NCBI GenBank assembly: GCA_017880265.1
Contig: JAFJTK010000129.1
Coordinates: 1 to 6,226, forward strand
DNA length: 6,226 nt
From: Candidatus Pelagibacter sp.
Lineage (GTDB): Bacteria > Pseudomonadota > Alphaproteobacteria > Pelagibacterales > Pelagibacteraceae
Reading direction: 5' to 3'
Under the pieces are notes generated by a model. The model was not told the origin of the DNA. It made no database searches and saw only the letters and a list, made by a program, of their open reading frames with translations. This document shows, piece after piece, positions 6,138 through 6,226 of the stretch. Each line of letters begins with the position of its first letter. Position 1 is the first letter of the stretch. Both the position numbers and the translations under genes were made by a program.

Positions 6138-6226
6138 TTTAAAGTATATAAGAAGGAAATAGAAGTAGCAGGAAAGAAGATAAGTTTAGAAACAGGTAAA
6201 GTAGCAAGACAGGCAGACGGAGCAAT
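6135..6226 (+). CDS. pnp: Polynucleotide phosphorylase, N-terminal fragment (3' end outside window)
   Basis: PNPase is a phosphate-dependent 3'-to-5' exoribonuclease of RNA turnover, often part of the degradosome. Only the first 30 codons are inside the window, plus two bases of the next. The peptide begins MFKVYKKEIEVAGKKISLET and continues GKVARQADGA. This matches the start of the first RNase PH domain in alphaproteobacterial PNPases, where KxxxxxxGRxLxLETGxxARQADGA is highly conserved. The position after rpsO also fits the widespread rpsO-pnp pair. The ATG at 6135 is chosen because it gives the standard N-terminus; nearby upstream ATGs at 6100, 6124 and 6130 are in another frame. Catalytic, KH and S1 regions cannot be checked here. 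Confidence 0.93.
   Translation, partial: MFKVYKKEIEVAGKKISLETGKVARQADGA

Noticed and set aside
1..6226. Novel defence, mobile or CRISPR-like system
   Set aside because: All coding space is filled by recognised core genes on one strand; there are no inverted repeats with a transposase, no spacer arrays and no unknown gene.

Overview
The window is an AT-rich, densely packed bacterial housekeeping segment with every gene on the + strand: lnt (3' end) - metK - nusA - infB - rbfA - rpsO - pnp (5' end). The proteins look alphaproteobacterial. The IF2 N-terminus carries the 'KLT(I/L)SG ... SVVIE' and 'LTVSRALSDE ... RSLASVKRAR' blocks I associate with alphaproteobacterial IF2. Strong A/T codon bias, tiny spacers and overlapping genes suggest a streamlined marine lineage of the SAR11/Pelagibacterales type. 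The class is fairly secure; the clade is inference, because there is no rRNA or database comparison here.

Region 1 (1-1566) holds the C-terminal catalytic part of apolipoprotein N-acyltransferase, overlapping by 8 nt with a complete S-adenosylmethionine synthetase. Region 2 (1567-1664) is the only real spacer on the left. It contains a plausible sigma-70-type promoter, a perfect 9-bp stem followed by nine T residues (a textbook intrinsic-terminator shape), and then the nusA ribosome-binding site. Nothing after the hairpin leaves room for a conventional promoter, so nusA and the genes behind it probably depend on read-through, that is, a leader attenuator. Region 3 (1665-6077) is a transcription/translation cluster: NusA (elongation, termination and antitermination), IF2 (initiation), RbfA (30S maturation) and S15 (16S rRNA-binding protein of the 30S platform). 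Region 4 (6078-6226) is a 57-nt purine-rich spacer made largely of 4-6 nt (mostly 5-nt) repeats that runs into the pnp start codon, followed by the first 30 codons of polynucleotide phosphorylase.

The gene order is the classical nusA-infB-rbfA-rpsO-pnp operon, but three genes commonly found in it are absent from their usual places: rimP (before nusA), ylxR (between nusA and infB) and truB (between rbfA and rpsO). I see no mobile element, CRISPR, tRNA, rRNA or new multi-gene system. The points most worth a second look are the leader hairpin, the repeat spacer before pnp, the reduced gene set and an unusual S15.
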